Shown in pieces: positions 7,775 through 16,728 of a stretch of 46,869 bases of DNA. Numbering within the stretch: position 1 is the stretch's first letter; every line of letters begins with the position of its first letter. The stretch is taken from contig NZ_FOND01000030.1 in assembly GCF_900112815.1 (NCBI RefSeq), positions 1-46,869 on the forward strand. Direction: 5' to 3'. The notes beneath the pieces are model-generated. The model was not told the origin of the DNA. It saw only the letters and a list, made by a program, of their open reading frames with translations, and did no database searches. This stretch comes from Blastococcus tunisiensis (lineage in GTDB: Bacteria; Actinomycetota; Actinomycetes; Mycobacteriales; Geodermatophilaceae). The position numbers were made by a program, and so were the translations under genes.

Positions 7775-9289
7775 TCAGCCGTTGAGCTCGAGCACCTGCA
7801 TGGTCTCGGCCCGCACCTCGGCGAGCAGCCGGGGTTCCTCGGACAGCCGGTGCCCGTAGGAGGGGATGACCTCCTGCAGCGCCGGACGCCAGGCCGGGAT
7901 CCGGTCGGGGAAGCACTGCTCCAGCAGGGTGAGCATCGCCGAGACCGCGGTCGAGGCGCCGGGAGAGGCGCCGAGCAGCCCGGCGATGGTCCCGTCCCCG
8001 CCGACGATCAGCTCCGTGCCGAACTGGAGGACGCCGCGGCCGGTGGCCGGGTCCCGCTTGATCACCTGGACGCGCTGCCCCGCGGTGATCAGGTCCCAGT
8101 CGTGCTGCTCTGCCAGCGGCACGAAATCGGTCAGCGTCGCGTGCCGGGCGGAGCGGGACTGCAGGACCTCCTTGACCAGGTAGCGCGTGAGGCCCAGCTC
8201 GGTCCGTGCGACGCCGAGCATGGAACCCAGGTTGCCGGGCGTGACGCTCGACGGGAGGTCGAACAGCGACCCGGACTTGAGGAACTTCGGCGAGAAGCCG
8301 GCGTAGGGGCCGAAGAGCAGGGAGTGGTCGCCGTCGATGAGCCGCAGGTCCAGGTGCGGGACCGACATCGGCGGCGCGCCGACGGCTGCCTGGCCGTAGA
8401 CCTTCGCCTGGTGGCTGCCGACCAGCTCCGGGGAGGTCGTGCGCAGGAACTGGCCGCTGACCGGGAACCCGCCGAACCCGCGGATCTCGGGGATGCCCGC
8501 GCGCTGCAGGAGCGGCAGGGCGCCGCCGCCCGCGCCGACGAAGACGAACCGGGTGCGGACGACCCGCGGCTCACCGGTGCGGGTGTCCCGGACGGTCACC
8601 TTCCAGCGGCCGTCGGACTCCTTGTCCAGGCCGGTGACGCGCTGGTTGCGGTGCACGGCCAGGCCGCGGGACTCGCCGTCCTGGAGCAGCAGCCGGGTGA
8701 GGGCACCGAAGTTCACGTCGGTGCCGGCCGACGAGCGGGTCGCCGCGACCGGCTCCGACGGGTCGCGGCCGGCCATCATCAGCGGCACCCACCCGGCGAG
8801 CTCGGCGGGGTCCTCGGTGTACTCCAGGCCCGCGAACAGCGGCTGTGCGGCGAGGGCCTGGTGACGGGCGCGCATGTACGCGCGGCCGGCCTCGCCGGTG
8901 ACGAAGCCGAGGTGGGGGACCGGGGTGATGAACTCCTTGGGGGAGCCGGTCATGCCGCCGCGCACCAGGGCGGCCCAGAACTGGCGGGACACCTGGAACT
9001 GCTCGTTGATCGTCACGGCCTTGGCCGGGTCGACGCGGCCGTCGGGGCCGGCCGGCGTGTAGTTCAGCTCGCACAGGGCGGCGTGGCCGGTGCCGGCGTT
9101 GTTCCACGCGTCCGAGCTCTCGGTCGCGACGTCGTCGGCGGACTCGAAGACGGTCACGCTCCACTGCGGCGCGACGACGTCGATCAGCGCGGCGAGCGTG
9201 GCGCTCATGATGCCGCCGCCGACCAGCACCACATCGGGGTTCGCGCTGTCGGGTACGCCGCCGGCTGCTACGCCGCTCTCGGATGTCAC
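7775..9289 (-). CDS. mqo: Malate:quinone oxidoreductase
   Basis: The 504-residue FAD flavoprotein oxidises L-malate to oxaloacetate and passes electrons to the quinone pool at the inner face of the membrane. The dinucleotide-binding element VVLVGGGIMSATLAALI sits near residues 19-35. The Mqo signatures SSDAWNNAGTGHAALCELNYTP and the C-terminal GASPGASTAVSAML are clear. The length is normal for the family. It appears to be a single transcription unit with its own 225-base upstream region, in which I see only a GC-rich 14-base palindrome at 9318-9331. Confidence 0.95.
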   Translation of the reverse strand: MTSESGVAAGGVPDSANPDVVLVGGGIMSATLAALIDVVAPQWSVTVFESADDVATESSDAWNNAGTGHAALCELNYTPAGPDGRVDPAKAVTINEQFQVSRQFWAALVRGGMTGSPKEFITPVPHLGFVTGEAGRAYMRARHQALAAQPLFAGLEYTEDPAELAGWVPLMMAGRDPSEPVAATRSSAGTDVNFGALTRLLLQDGESRGLAVHRNQRVTGLDKESDGRWKVTVRDTRTGEPRVVRTRFVFVGAGGGALPLLQRAGIPEIRGFGGFPVSGQFLRTTSPELVGSHQAKVYGQAAVGAPPMSVPHLDLRLIDGDHSLLFGPYAGFSPKFLKSGSLFDLPSSVTPGNLGSMLGVARTELGLTRYLVKEVLQSRSARHATLTDFVPLAEQHDWDLITAGQRVQVIKRDPATGRGVLQFGTELIVGGDGTIAGLLGASPGASTAVSAMLTLLEQCFPDRIPAWRPALQEVIPSYGHRLSEEPRLLAEVRAETMQVLELNG

Positions 9290-9514
9290 GTCTGCCTCTC
9301 CGGCCGTCCAGGGGGTCGCGCCCGCGGGCGCCGTCCTACTGATCGTCGGACGAAACCGGCACCGACATGCAGTCCGCGCGGTGTGAGGAATCCCAAGCCG
9401 GTGAAATCCGCCACGATCCGGGCGTCCGGGAGGCCGTTCCCGCAGGTCGGACGACCGGTGCGCGCCCGCGCGCGCCCCCCCGTCCGGGTGGTGGTGGCGG
9501 ACCGGCAGGACGGA

Positions 9515-9901
9515 TCAGCCGAGCGCGACGCCGTCCAGGTAGCACCACCGGCCGCCCTCGCGGAGGAACCGGCTGTTCTCGTGCTGCACGCCCCGCCTGC
9601 CACCCGCGACGTGGTGGGCCCGGAACTCGACGGTGCCCTCGGCGCTCAGCAGTGCGCCGCCGGTGGTGGCCAGCACCTCCAGGCCGGTCCACCGCAGGGC
9701 CGGGTCGAGCCGCAGGCTCCGCGGTCGCGTGCTCGGGTGCCAGGTGGCGAGCAGGTAGTCCGGGGCCGCGACGGCGAAGGCGCTGTACCGGGAGCGCATG
9801 AGCTGCTCCGCCGACGCCGCCGCCACCGTCCCGTCGTGCAGCCGGCCGCAGCACTCGGCGTACGTAAGACCATTGCCGCAGGGGCACGGACCGGGAGGCA
9901 C
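9515..9901 (-). CDS. YchJ-type SEC-C motif protein (UPF0225)
   Basis: The 128-residue protein opens with PPGPCPCGNGLTYAECCGRLHDG, a SEC-C zinc-binding motif (CPCG with CC). EQLMRSRYSAFAV and DYLLATWHPSTRP follow, which are signatures of the YchJ family. It ends with REGGRWCYLDG, the usual terminal strand. The function is unknown; SEC-C motifs bind zinc and can mediate protein contacts. Family-like sequence begins at the GTG at 9901. The open frame continues far upstream on this strand but is not protein-like there. An extended inverted repeat lies 18 bases upstream of the start. Confidence 0.85.
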   Translation of the reverse strand: MPPGPCPCGNGLTYAECCGRLHDGTVAAASAEQLMRSRYSAFAVAAPDYLLATWHPSTRPRSLRLDPALRWTGLEVLATTGGALLSAEGTVEFRAHHVAGGRRGVQHENSRFLREGGRWCYLDGVALG

Positions 9902-9918
9902 GGCTCCAGTCTCGTCGA

Positions 9919-9953
9919 TGGCAGGAACGCTGCGGCGGGCGGCGTTCCTGCCA
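9919..9953. promoter_or_regulatory. 12-bp perfect inverted repeat upstream of the YchJ-type gene
   Basis: The arms TGGCAGGAACGC (9919-9930) and GCGTTCCTGCCA (9942-9953) are exact complements around an 11-base spacer. It lies between the YchJ-type gene on the minus strand and the small membrane protein gene on the plus strand. It could be a dimeric repressor operator or a leader hairpin of the YchJ-type mRNA. Confidence 0.5.
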
Positions 9954-10027
9954 CTTGTCCGTCGCCTGGATGCGACGGAGGGTGGGTGCACGGACGACGG
10001 AGCTCGGAAGGCAGCGAGGTGGGGAAC

Positions 10028-10225
10028 GTGGGCACGGTGATCGTCCTGCTGCTCGGGGTCCTGGCCCTGCGGGCCATGGCGGCGCATCCCTCCGGTCCGC
10101 CGGTGTCCGGCTCCTTCGGCGAGGCCCTCCGGAGGTGGGGTGCCGACGTCGTGGACGGTGCGCGCACCCTCTCGCGGCTCGACGCCGCTCGCCGGAGCGG
10201 CCTCGACCGCCCGCCCTGGTCCTGA
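10028..10225 (+). CDS. Small single-pass membrane protein, hypothetical
   Basis: The short frame encodes 65 residues starting from GTG, with a purine-rich GAGGTGGGG a few bases upstream. The first 16 residues (GTVIVLLLGVLALRAM) form one hydrophobic helix, followed by a soluble tail rich in Arg, Asp and Ala ending in RRSGLDRPPWS. Composition and codon bias fit a real small membrane protein. I do not recognise a family. It is divergent from the YchJ-type gene and lies 120 bases ahead of the DUF2207 lipoprotein gene. Confidence 0.45.
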   Translation: MGTVIVLLLGVLALRAMAAHPSGPPVSGSFGEALRRWGADVVDGARTLSRLDAARRSGLDRPPWS

Positions 10226-10345
10226 GCGGACCTCGGGGGCGCGACCGCGCCGTCCCGGGCGAGCGACCGCGGGACGACGGGGACGGGTGCCATGATCGCC
10301 GGCGGTGGCCGGATCGGTACCGGCCCCGACGATGCGGGGGCAGGG

Positions 10346-12094
10346 ATGGCGCAGGGTGCCGCACGGCGGTGGACGGGGCGCCTGGTCGTGCTGGGCCTGT
10401 CGGGGCTGGCGCTCGCCGGGTGCACGGGGGAGGCGCGGGCCGAGGCCATCCGCTCCTACGAGGTGGACATCGCGGCCGACCGCGACGGCGGCCTCCTCGT
10501 CGAGGAGACGATCGACTACGACTTCGCCGGGGAGGCCCGGCACGGCATCGTCCGGATCCTGCCGGACCGTGCGCCGTACGAGCAGACCCGTGACCGCCGC
10601 TACCCGGTGAGCGACATCCGGGTCGACAGCCCCACCGGCGCACCGGACGCGACCGAGGTGACCGCCGAGAGCGGCGCGCTGACCATCCGGGTGGGCGACC
10701 CGGACGAGGAGATCAGCGGGCGGCACACCTACGTGCTGAGCTACCGGGTCGACGCCGTCGCCGACACCGGGGCGGGAACCGACCGGCTGGCGTGGAACGC
10801 CGTGGGCACCGGCTGGGAGGTGCCGATCGACGACGTGGAGGTGCTCCTGTCCGGTCCCGACGGCGCGCCGCCGGTGGACGCGGACTGCGCGGTCGGCGGC
10901 GAGGGGGACGCCGGACCCTGCCGGGTGGAGGCGCTCGCCGACGGCTCCGTCCGCTACGGCGCCACGGGCCTCGGTGCGGGGGAGGGGGTGACGGTCAGCG
11001 CCACCTTCCCGGCCGGCACGTTCCCCGGGGCCCGGCCGGTCTACGAGGACACCTTCAGCCCGGCCCGGGCGTTCCGCGCCAGCCCGGCGACGGTGGGGCT
11101 GGCCGTGGCCGGCCTGCTGGTGCTCGCCGCGCCCGCGGTGCTGCGGCTGCGGCGCACCCGCGCCCCGCGGGCCGGCGGGCCGGTCCCGCCCCAGTTCACC
11201 CCGCCGCAGGCCGGCCGGCCGGCGCAGCTCGGCACCCTCCTGGACGGCTACGCGCAGCGGCACGAGGTGACGGCCACCCTGCTCGACCTCGCCGTCCGGG
11301 GGTTCCTGCGCATCGAGGAGGTCGGGGACCCCGGCGCCGACGGCGGCACCCCGACGGACTGGCGGCTCGTCCGGGCGGCGCCACCGGCCGGGCTGCGGCC
11401 CTACGAGCAGCGGTTGCTCGAGGCCTTCTTCGCCGACGGGGACGAGGTCGTGCTCTCCGACGTGCAGGACCGGTTCGGCCGGATCGAGTCCGACGTGTGC
11501 GCGGCGATGTACGCCGACGTCGTGCAGCTGGGCTGGTTCCACTCCGACCCGGCCGCCATCCGCCGGCGCTGGTACGGCATCGGCGCCGCGGTCCTCGTGG
11601 CCGGCATCGTGCTCACCGTCGTCCTGGCGCTCACCTCCACCTGGGCGCTGGGCGCCACCGGCGTCGTCCTGGCCGGCCTCGTCGTCCTCGGCCTCGCCGG
11701 GCGGATGCCCCGGCGGACGCCGGCCGGCGAGGCGCTGCGCGACCAGGTGGCGGCCTTCCGCGAGCACCTCGCCGCGGCCGATCCGCGATGGCTGGCCGAG
11801 CACGGACGGGTGGACGACGTCGCCTCGGCCGCGCGCTCCGATCCCCGGATCCGCTACCTGCCGCACGCCGTGGCGCTGGGCGTGGCCGACGAGTGGGCCG
11901 GGCAGGTCGGCTCCGCCGCCGGCCCCATCCCGGACTGGTACGTGCCCTCGTCCCGGCGCGCGGCGGTGTGGCCGGCCCTCCTGGTGTTCTCCTCGGCCAG
12001 CAACCCCGCCCTGGCGCCGCCGGCGTCGGCGAGCGGGAGCGGCTCGACCTACGTCGGCGGCGGCGCGGGCGGCGGTGGCGGCGGCAGCTGGTGA
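10346..12094 (+). CDS. DUF2207 membrane lipoprotein
   Basis: The protein has 582 residues. The N-terminus is a lipoprotein signal ending in LALAGC, with the lipidated Cys at 26. A DUF2207 extracytoplasmic domain follows (about 32-240), including VEETIDYDFAGEARHGIVR. Then come a membrane helix (about 248-268), a cytoplasmic or linker part containing LLDLAVRGFLRIEEVG, two further membrane helices around 410-455, and a C-terminal tail of almost pure Gly ending in SW. This layout is typical of DUF2207 proteins of unknown function in actinobacteria. I chose the ATG at 10346 rather than the upstream ATG because it gives a compact signal peptide. Confidence 0.85.
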   Translation: MAQGAARRWTGRLVVLGLSGLALAGCTGEARAEAIRSYEVDIAADRDGGLLVEETIDYDFAGEARHGIVRILPDRAPYEQTRDRRYPVSDIRVDSPTGAPDATEVTAESGALTIRVGDPDEEISGRHTYVLSYRVDAVADTGAGTDRLAWNAVGTGWEVPIDDVEVLLSGPDGAPPVDADCAVGGEGDAGPCRVEALADGSVRYGATGLGAGEGVTVSATFPAGTFPGARPVYEDTFSPARAFRASPATVGLAVAGLLVLAAPAVLRLRRTRAPRAGGPVPPQFTPPQAGRPAQLGTLLDGYAQRHEVTATLLDLAVRGFLRIEEVGDPGADGGTPTDWRLVRAAPPAGLRPYEQRLLEAFFADGDEVVLSDVQDRFGRIESDVCAAMYADVVQLGWFHSDPAAIRRRWYGIGAAVLVAGIVLTVVLALTSTWALGATGVVLAGLVVLGLAGRMPRRTPAGEALRDQVAAFREHLAAADPRWLAEHGRVDDVASAARSDPRIRYLPHAVALGVADEWAGQVGSAAGPIPDWYVPSSRRAAVWPALLVFSSASNPALAPPASASGSGSTYVGGGAGGGGGGSW

Positions 12095-12098
12095 GCGG

Positions 12099-13262
12099 TC
12101 AGGCGATCCGGCGCGCGCCGGAGAAGCTGCCCATGGAGTCGATGGACGCCGTCTTGACCGGCACGCCGGCGGTCGAGGCGTGCACCATCTGGCCGTTGCC
12201 GATGTAGATGCCGACGTGGCTGACCGGGCTGTAGAAGAACAGCAGGTCACCGGGTTGCAGGGCGGCTCGCGACACCGCTGTGCCCATGGTCGACTGCATC
12301 CGGCTCGAGTGCGGCAGGCTGATCCCGGCCGCCGCATAGGCGTACTGGACCAGGCCGGAGCAGTCGAAGGCGTTCGGGCCGGCGGCGGCCCAGACGTACG
12401 GGTCGCCGATCTGTGCCATGGCGGTGTCCACCGCGGTCCGCGCGGCGCCGCTGCCGCCCCCGGCCGGGGCGGCGGCCGGGGCGGGCGCCGGGGCCGGTGC
12501 CGGCGCCGGGGCCTCGGCCCGGGGGGCCTCCCGGCGTGGCGCGGCGGGCTGTCCGGTCGCCTGCTCGGAGGCAGCCCGCTGGGCCGCGGCCTGCTCGGCC
12601 GCCGCCGCCTGGGCGGCCGCGTGCCGCTCGGCCTCGGCGCGGGCGGCCCGCTGCTCCTCGGCGGTCAGCCGCTCGTACGCGGCCTGGTAGACGGCGATCT
12701 CCCCGTCGAGCCGGTCGCGCTGCGCCGACACCCGGTCGACCTGCTCCTGCGCCTCGGCCGCGGCCCGCTCGGCCTCGGCCTTCGCCCGGTCGGCCGTCTC
12801 GTCGGCCTCCTCGGCGACGCCGAGCACGCCGTTGTTGTGGTCGGCGATCGACTGGAGGAGGGCGGCCCGGCCGAGCAGCTCGGTGGGGGAGCCGCTCGTG
12901 ACCAGCGCCTGGAGCGTGCCGAGCCGGTCGCCGGTGTAGGCGCTGCGGGCCACGGTCCGGATCCGGTCGCGGGCCTCGGTGAGGGCCGCCTCCGCGGCGG
13001 CGAGCTCGGCGCGGGCGGCGCCGGCCGCCTCCTGGGAGGCCTTGAGCCGTTCGCGGGTCTCGTTGAACTCCTCGGTGAGGACCTCGAGGTCGTGTGCCCG
13101 CGCGGCGATCAGCTGCGCCGCCTCCTGCGAGGTGGCGGGGCCGGGAGCGGCCGATGCCGGGACCGAGGTGAGGACGACGCCCCCGGCGGCGAGCAGCGCG
13201 ACCACCGAACGGCGGCCGAGCGCGGGCACACGGGAACGGGCAGGGTTGAGCGAACTCGCCAC
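12099..13262 (-). CDS. NlpC/P60 cell-wall endopeptidase (C40 family)
   Basis: The 387-residue secreted protein has a signal peptide (1-38, cleavage after ASA) and a long coiled coil (about 45-230) rich in Ala, Glu and Arg. A Pro/Ala linker (about 235-265) leads to a C-terminal NlpC/P60 domain. Catalytic residues are visible: Cys301 in DCSGL, His349 in SHVGIYIG and His361 in MVHAS. It should cleave peptide cross-links or stems of peptidoglycan, like the RipA/Rpf-associated hydrolases of actinobacteria. The leader carries a c-di-AMP riboswitch, linking its expression to osmotic and wall signalling. The start is GTG, with GGAAGAAGGGA upstream. Confidence 0.92.
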   Translation of the reverse strand: MASSLNPARSRVPALGRRSVVALLAAGGVVLTSVPASAAPGPATSQEAAQLIAARAHDLEVLTEEFNETRERLKASQEAAGAARAELAAAEAALTEARDRIRTVARSAYTGDRLGTLQALVTSGSPTELLGRAALLQSIADHNNGVLGVAEEADETADRAKAEAERAAAEAQEQVDRVSAQRDRLDGEIAVYQAAYERLTAEEQRAARAEAERHAAAQAAAAEQAAAQRAASEQATGQPAAPRREAPRAEAPAPAPAPAPAPAAAPAGGGSGAARTAVDTAMAQIGDPYVWAAAGPNAFDCSGLVQYAYAAAGISLPHSSRMQSTMGTAVSRAALQPGDLLFFYSPVSHVGIYIGNGQMVHASTAGVPVKTASIDSMGSFSGARRIA

Positions 13263-13288
13263 GTCGGCGGGTGGTCCCTTCTTCCACG

Positions 13289-13445
13289 GCCGCCTACCGA
13301 GTTAGCTGACGGGTTCGGGCGGGAAGTCGCCCGGCCCACGATGGTCTGCTACTGGTGCGGCAGACCGTCGGGAGCTTCACCCCGGGAGTGCGATGGGTCC
13401 CCGGTCCGGGTGCCGGTGCACGTGCACCGGCGAGGGTTCGGCGGC
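13289..13445 (-). ncRNA. Cyclic-di-AMP riboswitch (ydaO-yuaA type)
   Basis: On the minus strand the leader of the NlpC/P60 gene carries the conserved 3' block CCGAACCCGTCAGCTAACTC followed by GGTAGGCGG, the hallmark of ydaO-type riboswitches. It also has the upstream elements GCCGCCGAACCC and GGGGACCCA, and GGGGTGAA further on. The ends pair: GCCGCC at 13445-13440 with GGCGGC at 13294-13289, forming the closing P1 stem. An internal perfect hairpin with arms GCCGGTGCAC and GTGCACCGGC fits a peripheral stem. The family binds cyclic di-AMP and is known to turn off wall-hydrolase genes in actinobacteria. The ribosome binding site follows directly. Confidence 0.9.
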
Positions 13446-13646
13446 GTCCGGACGGCGGTCGCGGGGGGCGACGGGGGAACCGCTCGGACCGGCCCCACGC
13501 TAGGTGCGTCCGGGCCCCTCGACCAGCGGATCGGACGCATCCGCCCCGGACTTCTCCGTACCCGCGCGCGCCGGTCACGGGAGGTGACGGGCGCGCCGGA
13601 CGACCGGCGGGCATGACCGGACGGCCCGTGGGGCAGCATCGGCGGC

Positions 13647-15005
13647 ATGTCGACGAGCGGTGCCCGCGAGCCGGGCTGGGTGCAGGACGCCATCTGGTGG
13701 CACGTCTACCCGCTCGGCTTCGTCGGGGCCGAGCGGTCGGCGACGCCCGGTCAGGCCGTCACCCACCGGCTCGACCGGCTGGTCGGCTGGCTGGACCACG
13801 CGGTCGAGCTCGGCGCGTCCGGGCTCGCCCTCGGCCCGGTGTTCGCCGCCGAGACGCACGGCTACGACACCACCGACCACCTCCGGGTCGATCCGCGGCT
13901 CGGCGACGACGCCGACCTCGACGCGCTGATCGCGGCCTGCCGCGCGCGCGGGCTCCGGGTGCTGCTCGACGGCGTGTTCAACCACGTGGGCCGCGGGCAC
14001 CCGGCTTTCCGCGCGGTGCTCGAGCAGGGCCCCTCGGCACCGACCGCGGGGTGGTTCCGGCTGCGGTGGCCGGGCGGGCCGGAGGCGTGGCGGCCCGGGA
14101 CCGAGCCGCAGTACGACGACTTCGAGGGGCACTCCTCGCTCGTCGCGCTGAACCATGACGCGCCGGCGGTCGCCGACCTGGTCGTCGAGGTCATGTGCCA
14201 CTGGCTCGACCGCGGGGTCGACGGCTGGCGGCTCGACGCCGCCTACGCCGTCCCGACCTCCTTCTGGGCCGGCGTGGCCGACCGGGTCCGCGCTCGGCAC
14301 CCGGCGGCCTATCTCATGGGCGAGGTGATCCACGGCGACTACGCCGGCTTCGTCGCCGAGGCGCACGTCGACGCGGTCACCCAGTACGAGCTGTGGAAGG
14401 CCGTCTGGAGCGCGCTCAACGACGCGAACTTCTTCGAGCTCGACGCGGCGCTGACCCGGCACGGCGGGTTCCTCGACGGCTTCGTGCCGTACACGTTCCT
14501 GGGCAACCACGACGTCACCCGCATCGCCAGCCGGCTCACCGACGACCGCCACCTCGCCCACGCCCTGGTCGTGCTGCTCACCGCCGGCGGCACGCCCTCG
14601 GTCTACGCCGGTGACGAGCACGCCTTCCGCGGGGTCAAGGAGGACCGGGCCGGTGGGGACGACGCCGTCCGCCCGCCGTTCCCGGCCTCGCCGGCGGAGC
14701 TCTCGCCGCTAGGGCTGCCCACCTACTCCCTGCACCAGGAGCTGATCGGCCTGCGCCGCCGGCACCGCTGGCTGCACACCGCCCGGACCAGGACCCTGCA
14801 CCTCGCCAACGAGCAGTTGGTCTACGAGGTCCGGGCCGAGGACGAGCGGGTCGACGGCGGGCGGCTCGTCGTCGCGCTGTCGGTGGGGGAGCAGCCGGTC
14901 GAGGTGCCGGTGCCCGGGGCCGGCGGGCTGCTGGTCGGGGCCGCCGACCTGGCGGGGGACCGGGTGCGGCTGCCCGCCCACGGCTGGGCCGTGCTCGAGG
15001 GCTGA
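13647..15005 (+). CDS. GH13 alpha-amylase-family glycoside hydrolase
   Basis: The 452-residue cytoplasmic protein has a complete GH13 catalytic triad: nucleophile Asp197 in GWRLDAAYAV, acid/base Glu226 in LMGEVIHGDY and Asp289 in LGNHDVTR. The first conserved region, LLDGVFNHVGRGHPAF, is also present. A short C-terminal beta domain follows (about 390-452). The substrate is likely a small alpha-glucan or oligosaccharide, but the subfamily cannot be decided by eye. It is shorter than trehalose synthase or GlgE. The mug-like gene follows with a 2-base gap, so both share a transcript. It is divergent from the riboswitch-controlled wall hydrolase. Confidence 0.88.
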   Translation: MSTSGAREPGWVQDAIWWHVYPLGFVGAERSATPGQAVTHRLDRLVGWLDHAVELGASGLALGPVFAAETHGYDTTDHLRVDPRLGDDADLDALIAACRARGLRVLLDGVFNHVGRGHPAFRAVLEQGPSAPTAGWFRLRWPGGPEAWRPGTEPQYDDFEGHSSLVALNHDAPAVADLVVEVMCHWLDRGVDGWRLDAAYAVPTSFWAGVADRVRARHPAAYLMGEVIHGDYAGFVAEAHVDAVTQYELWKAVWSALNDANFFELDAALTRHGGFLDGFVPYTFLGNHDVTRIASRLTDDRHLAHALVVLLTAGGTPSVYAGDEHAFRGVKEDRAGGDDAVRPPFPASPAELSPLGLPTYSLHQELIGLRRRHRWLHTARTRTLHLANEQLVYEVRAEDERVDGGRLVVALSVGEQPVEVPVPGAGGLLVGAADLAGDRVRLPAHGWAVLEG

Positions 15006-15007
15006 GC

Positions 15008-15508
15008 GTGGAGGACAAGCCGCTGCCGGACGTGATCGCCCCGGATCTCGACGTGCTGTTCTGCGGGATCAACCCGTCCGTGCTGTCCGCCGAGCGCGGG
15101 CACCACTTCGCCCGGCCGGGCAACCGCTTCTGGCCGGCGATCCACCGGGCGGGGTTCACGCCGCGGCTCTTCACCCCGGACGAGGACCGGCAGCTGCCCG
15201 GGCTCGGGCTCGGCATCACCAACGTGGCCTCCCGGCCGACGCGGACGGCCGCCGAGCTGACCCGTGAGGAGCTGCGGGAGGGCGCGGAGGCCCTCGCCGA
15301 CCTGGTCGCGGAGTACCGCCCGCGGGTGCTGGCCGTCCTGGGGATCACCGCCTACCGGACCGGCTTCGCGCGGCCCAAAGCGGTCATGGGCCTGCAGCAG
15401 GAGCGGATCGGCGGGGCGACCACCTGGGTGGTGCCGAACCCCAGCGGGCTCAACGCCCACGTCCAGCTCCCGGACCTGGCCCGCCTCTACGCCCAGCTGC
15501 GCGCGTGA
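15008..15508 (+). CDS. mug: G/U mismatch-specific uracil-DNA glycosylase
   Basis: The 166-residue protein of the Mug/TDG family excises uracil or thymine opposite guanine as the first step of base-excision repair. The active-site loop LFCGINPSVLSAERGHHFARPGNRFW and the block LGLGITNVASRPT match the family. The DNA-insertion loop VVPNPSGLNAH is also visible. The GTG start lies 2 bases after the GH13 stop, so translation is probably coupled. The length is normal. The 3' end converges on the DUF3068 gene. Confidence 0.92.
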   Translation: MEDKPLPDVIAPDLDVLFCGINPSVLSAERGHHFARPGNRFWPAIHRAGFTPRLFTPDEDRQLPGLGLGITNVASRPTRTAAELTREELREGAEALADLVAEYRPRVLAVLGITAYRTGFARPKAVMGLQQERIGGATTWVVPNPSGLNAHVQLPDLARLYAQLRA

Positions 15509-15556
15509 GCGCTGTGCATCGACCGGTCGCAGCGGTCCCGCACCGCGGCCTGCGCG

Positions 15557-16612
15557 TCAGACCCGTGCCGGCGCCGGGAGATCGGGCCTCGTGACCCCCG
15601 GGCTCCCGCTTCCCCGGCCGGCCCGCACGGCCAGCAACGCGGCGGCCCCGAGGAGCGCCAGCCCTAGCACCGCGAGCGCGACCGGCAGGACCGTGCCCAT
15701 CAGGTTCAGCGTGCCGGCCTTGCCGGCGGTGTCGTCCGCCATCGCCTGCTCGGATTCGTCGGTGCTGGTCAGCACGATGGTCGAGAACGGCACCGCCACC
15801 GTCGCCCCCAGCGCCAGCTGTGCGGTGATCTCCTGGGTGCTGCCCGCCCCGATGGGCGCACCGATCTCGGAGTCGGCGAACACGGTCGAGGTCGTCTCGG
15901 ACGTGTACGTCACCGGCACGTCGTCGGGCAGCTGCGCGAGGACGGCGGGCAGCTGGGCGAGGACCGCGGGGGGCAGCTGGCGGGCGAGCACCGGCTGCAG
16001 CGCGACGAGTTGCGCCTTGGTCACCGATGTCGGCAGGTCCAGGGCCGCCGGATCGGCGACGGGCCCGTCGGCCACCGAGCGGTACTCGCGCACCGTCCGG
16101 CCGGCCAGCGTCGACGTGCCCTCGTAGCTGAGCGGGTACGCGGCGGCGGTCGTCTGGTCCCAGAGCCGGTAGTCGGCGTCGGTCTCCGGATCCAGGGGCA
16201 GGGTGAAGACCAGTCCCTCGCTGGGCACGACATCCGCGATGCCCGACGGCGCTGACGTGGACCGGAAATCGGTCCGGTCGACCGCGTACCGGATCGTCGT
16301 CGCGGGATCCGGCTGCCCGCCGATGGTCCGCTCGACGGTGCGGGTGATCACGGCGGTGTCGCCGTCGGTGGAGTCGACCGTGTACGTGCGGCTGGCGGTC
16401 ACCGGGACGTCCTGGAGGAGGAGGTCACCCGCACCGCCGGCCAGGGCGGCCGGGTTGAGTCCGGAGTACGTGCCCTCGAAGTCCTGGCCGGTCTCCAGAT
16501 CCGCGGGCAGCCTGCTGGCCGACGGCACCACGACGAAGCGGACCACCGCCGCCCCGGCGATGAGCAGGACGCCGAGTACGGCGAGGACGACGGATGCGCG
16601 GGTCAGTCTCAC
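15557..16612 (-). CDS. DUF3068 (PorA-family) protein
   Basis: The 351-residue protein has an N-terminal membrane anchor (8-30), a large extracytoplasmic domain and a C-terminal membrane helix (about 305-333) ending in a short basic tail. The pattern VVRFVVVPSASRLPADLETGQDFEGTY after the first helix is typical of DUF3068, a family often annotated as PorA-like in actinobacteria. Whether it forms pores is not established. It is monocistronic, with 116 bases to the next gene on the same strand. Confidence 0.8.
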   Translation of the reverse strand: MRLTRASVVLAVLGVLLIAGAAVVRFVVVPSASRLPADLETGQDFEGTYSGLNPAALAGGAGDLLLQDVPVTASRTYTVDSTDGDTAVITRTVERTIGGQPDPATTIRYAVDRTDFRSTSAPSGIADVVPSEGLVFTLPLDPETDADYRLWDQTTAAAYPLSYEGTSTLAGRTVREYRSVADGPVADPAALDLPTSVTKAQLVALQPVLARQLPPAVLAQLPAVLAQLPDDVPVTYTSETTSTVFADSEIGAPIGAGSTQEITAQLALGATVAVPFSTIVLTSTDESEQAMADDTAGKAGTLNLMGTVLPVALAVLGLALLGAAALLAVRAGRGSGSPGVTRPDLPAPARV

Positions 16613-16728
16613 GATGGTCTCCCTCGGGTCGGCGTGCCGGTCTCAGGGTGACCGCCGGATGGTGCCCGCCCGAGGGGCGTTGGTCATCAGGAGGCACCCC
16701 TTCCGGCTCGATCCGGCACCGGCTGCTC

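Noticed and set aside
9318-9331. Palindrome GCGCCCGCGGGCGC upstream of mqo
   Set aside because: It is composed only of G and C in a very GC-rich region and is likely by chance; no supporting elements nearby.
9902-12337. Very long open frame on the minus strand upstream of the YchJ-type gene
   Set aside because: It is antisense to the DUF2207 gene and has the low-complexity Arg/Gly/Ala/Pro composition of a GC-rich shadow; only the last 128 codons are real.
13647-15005. Trehalose synthase or GlgE identity for the GH13 enzyme
   Set aside because: At 452 residues it is too short, with no extra domains typical of those enzymes.
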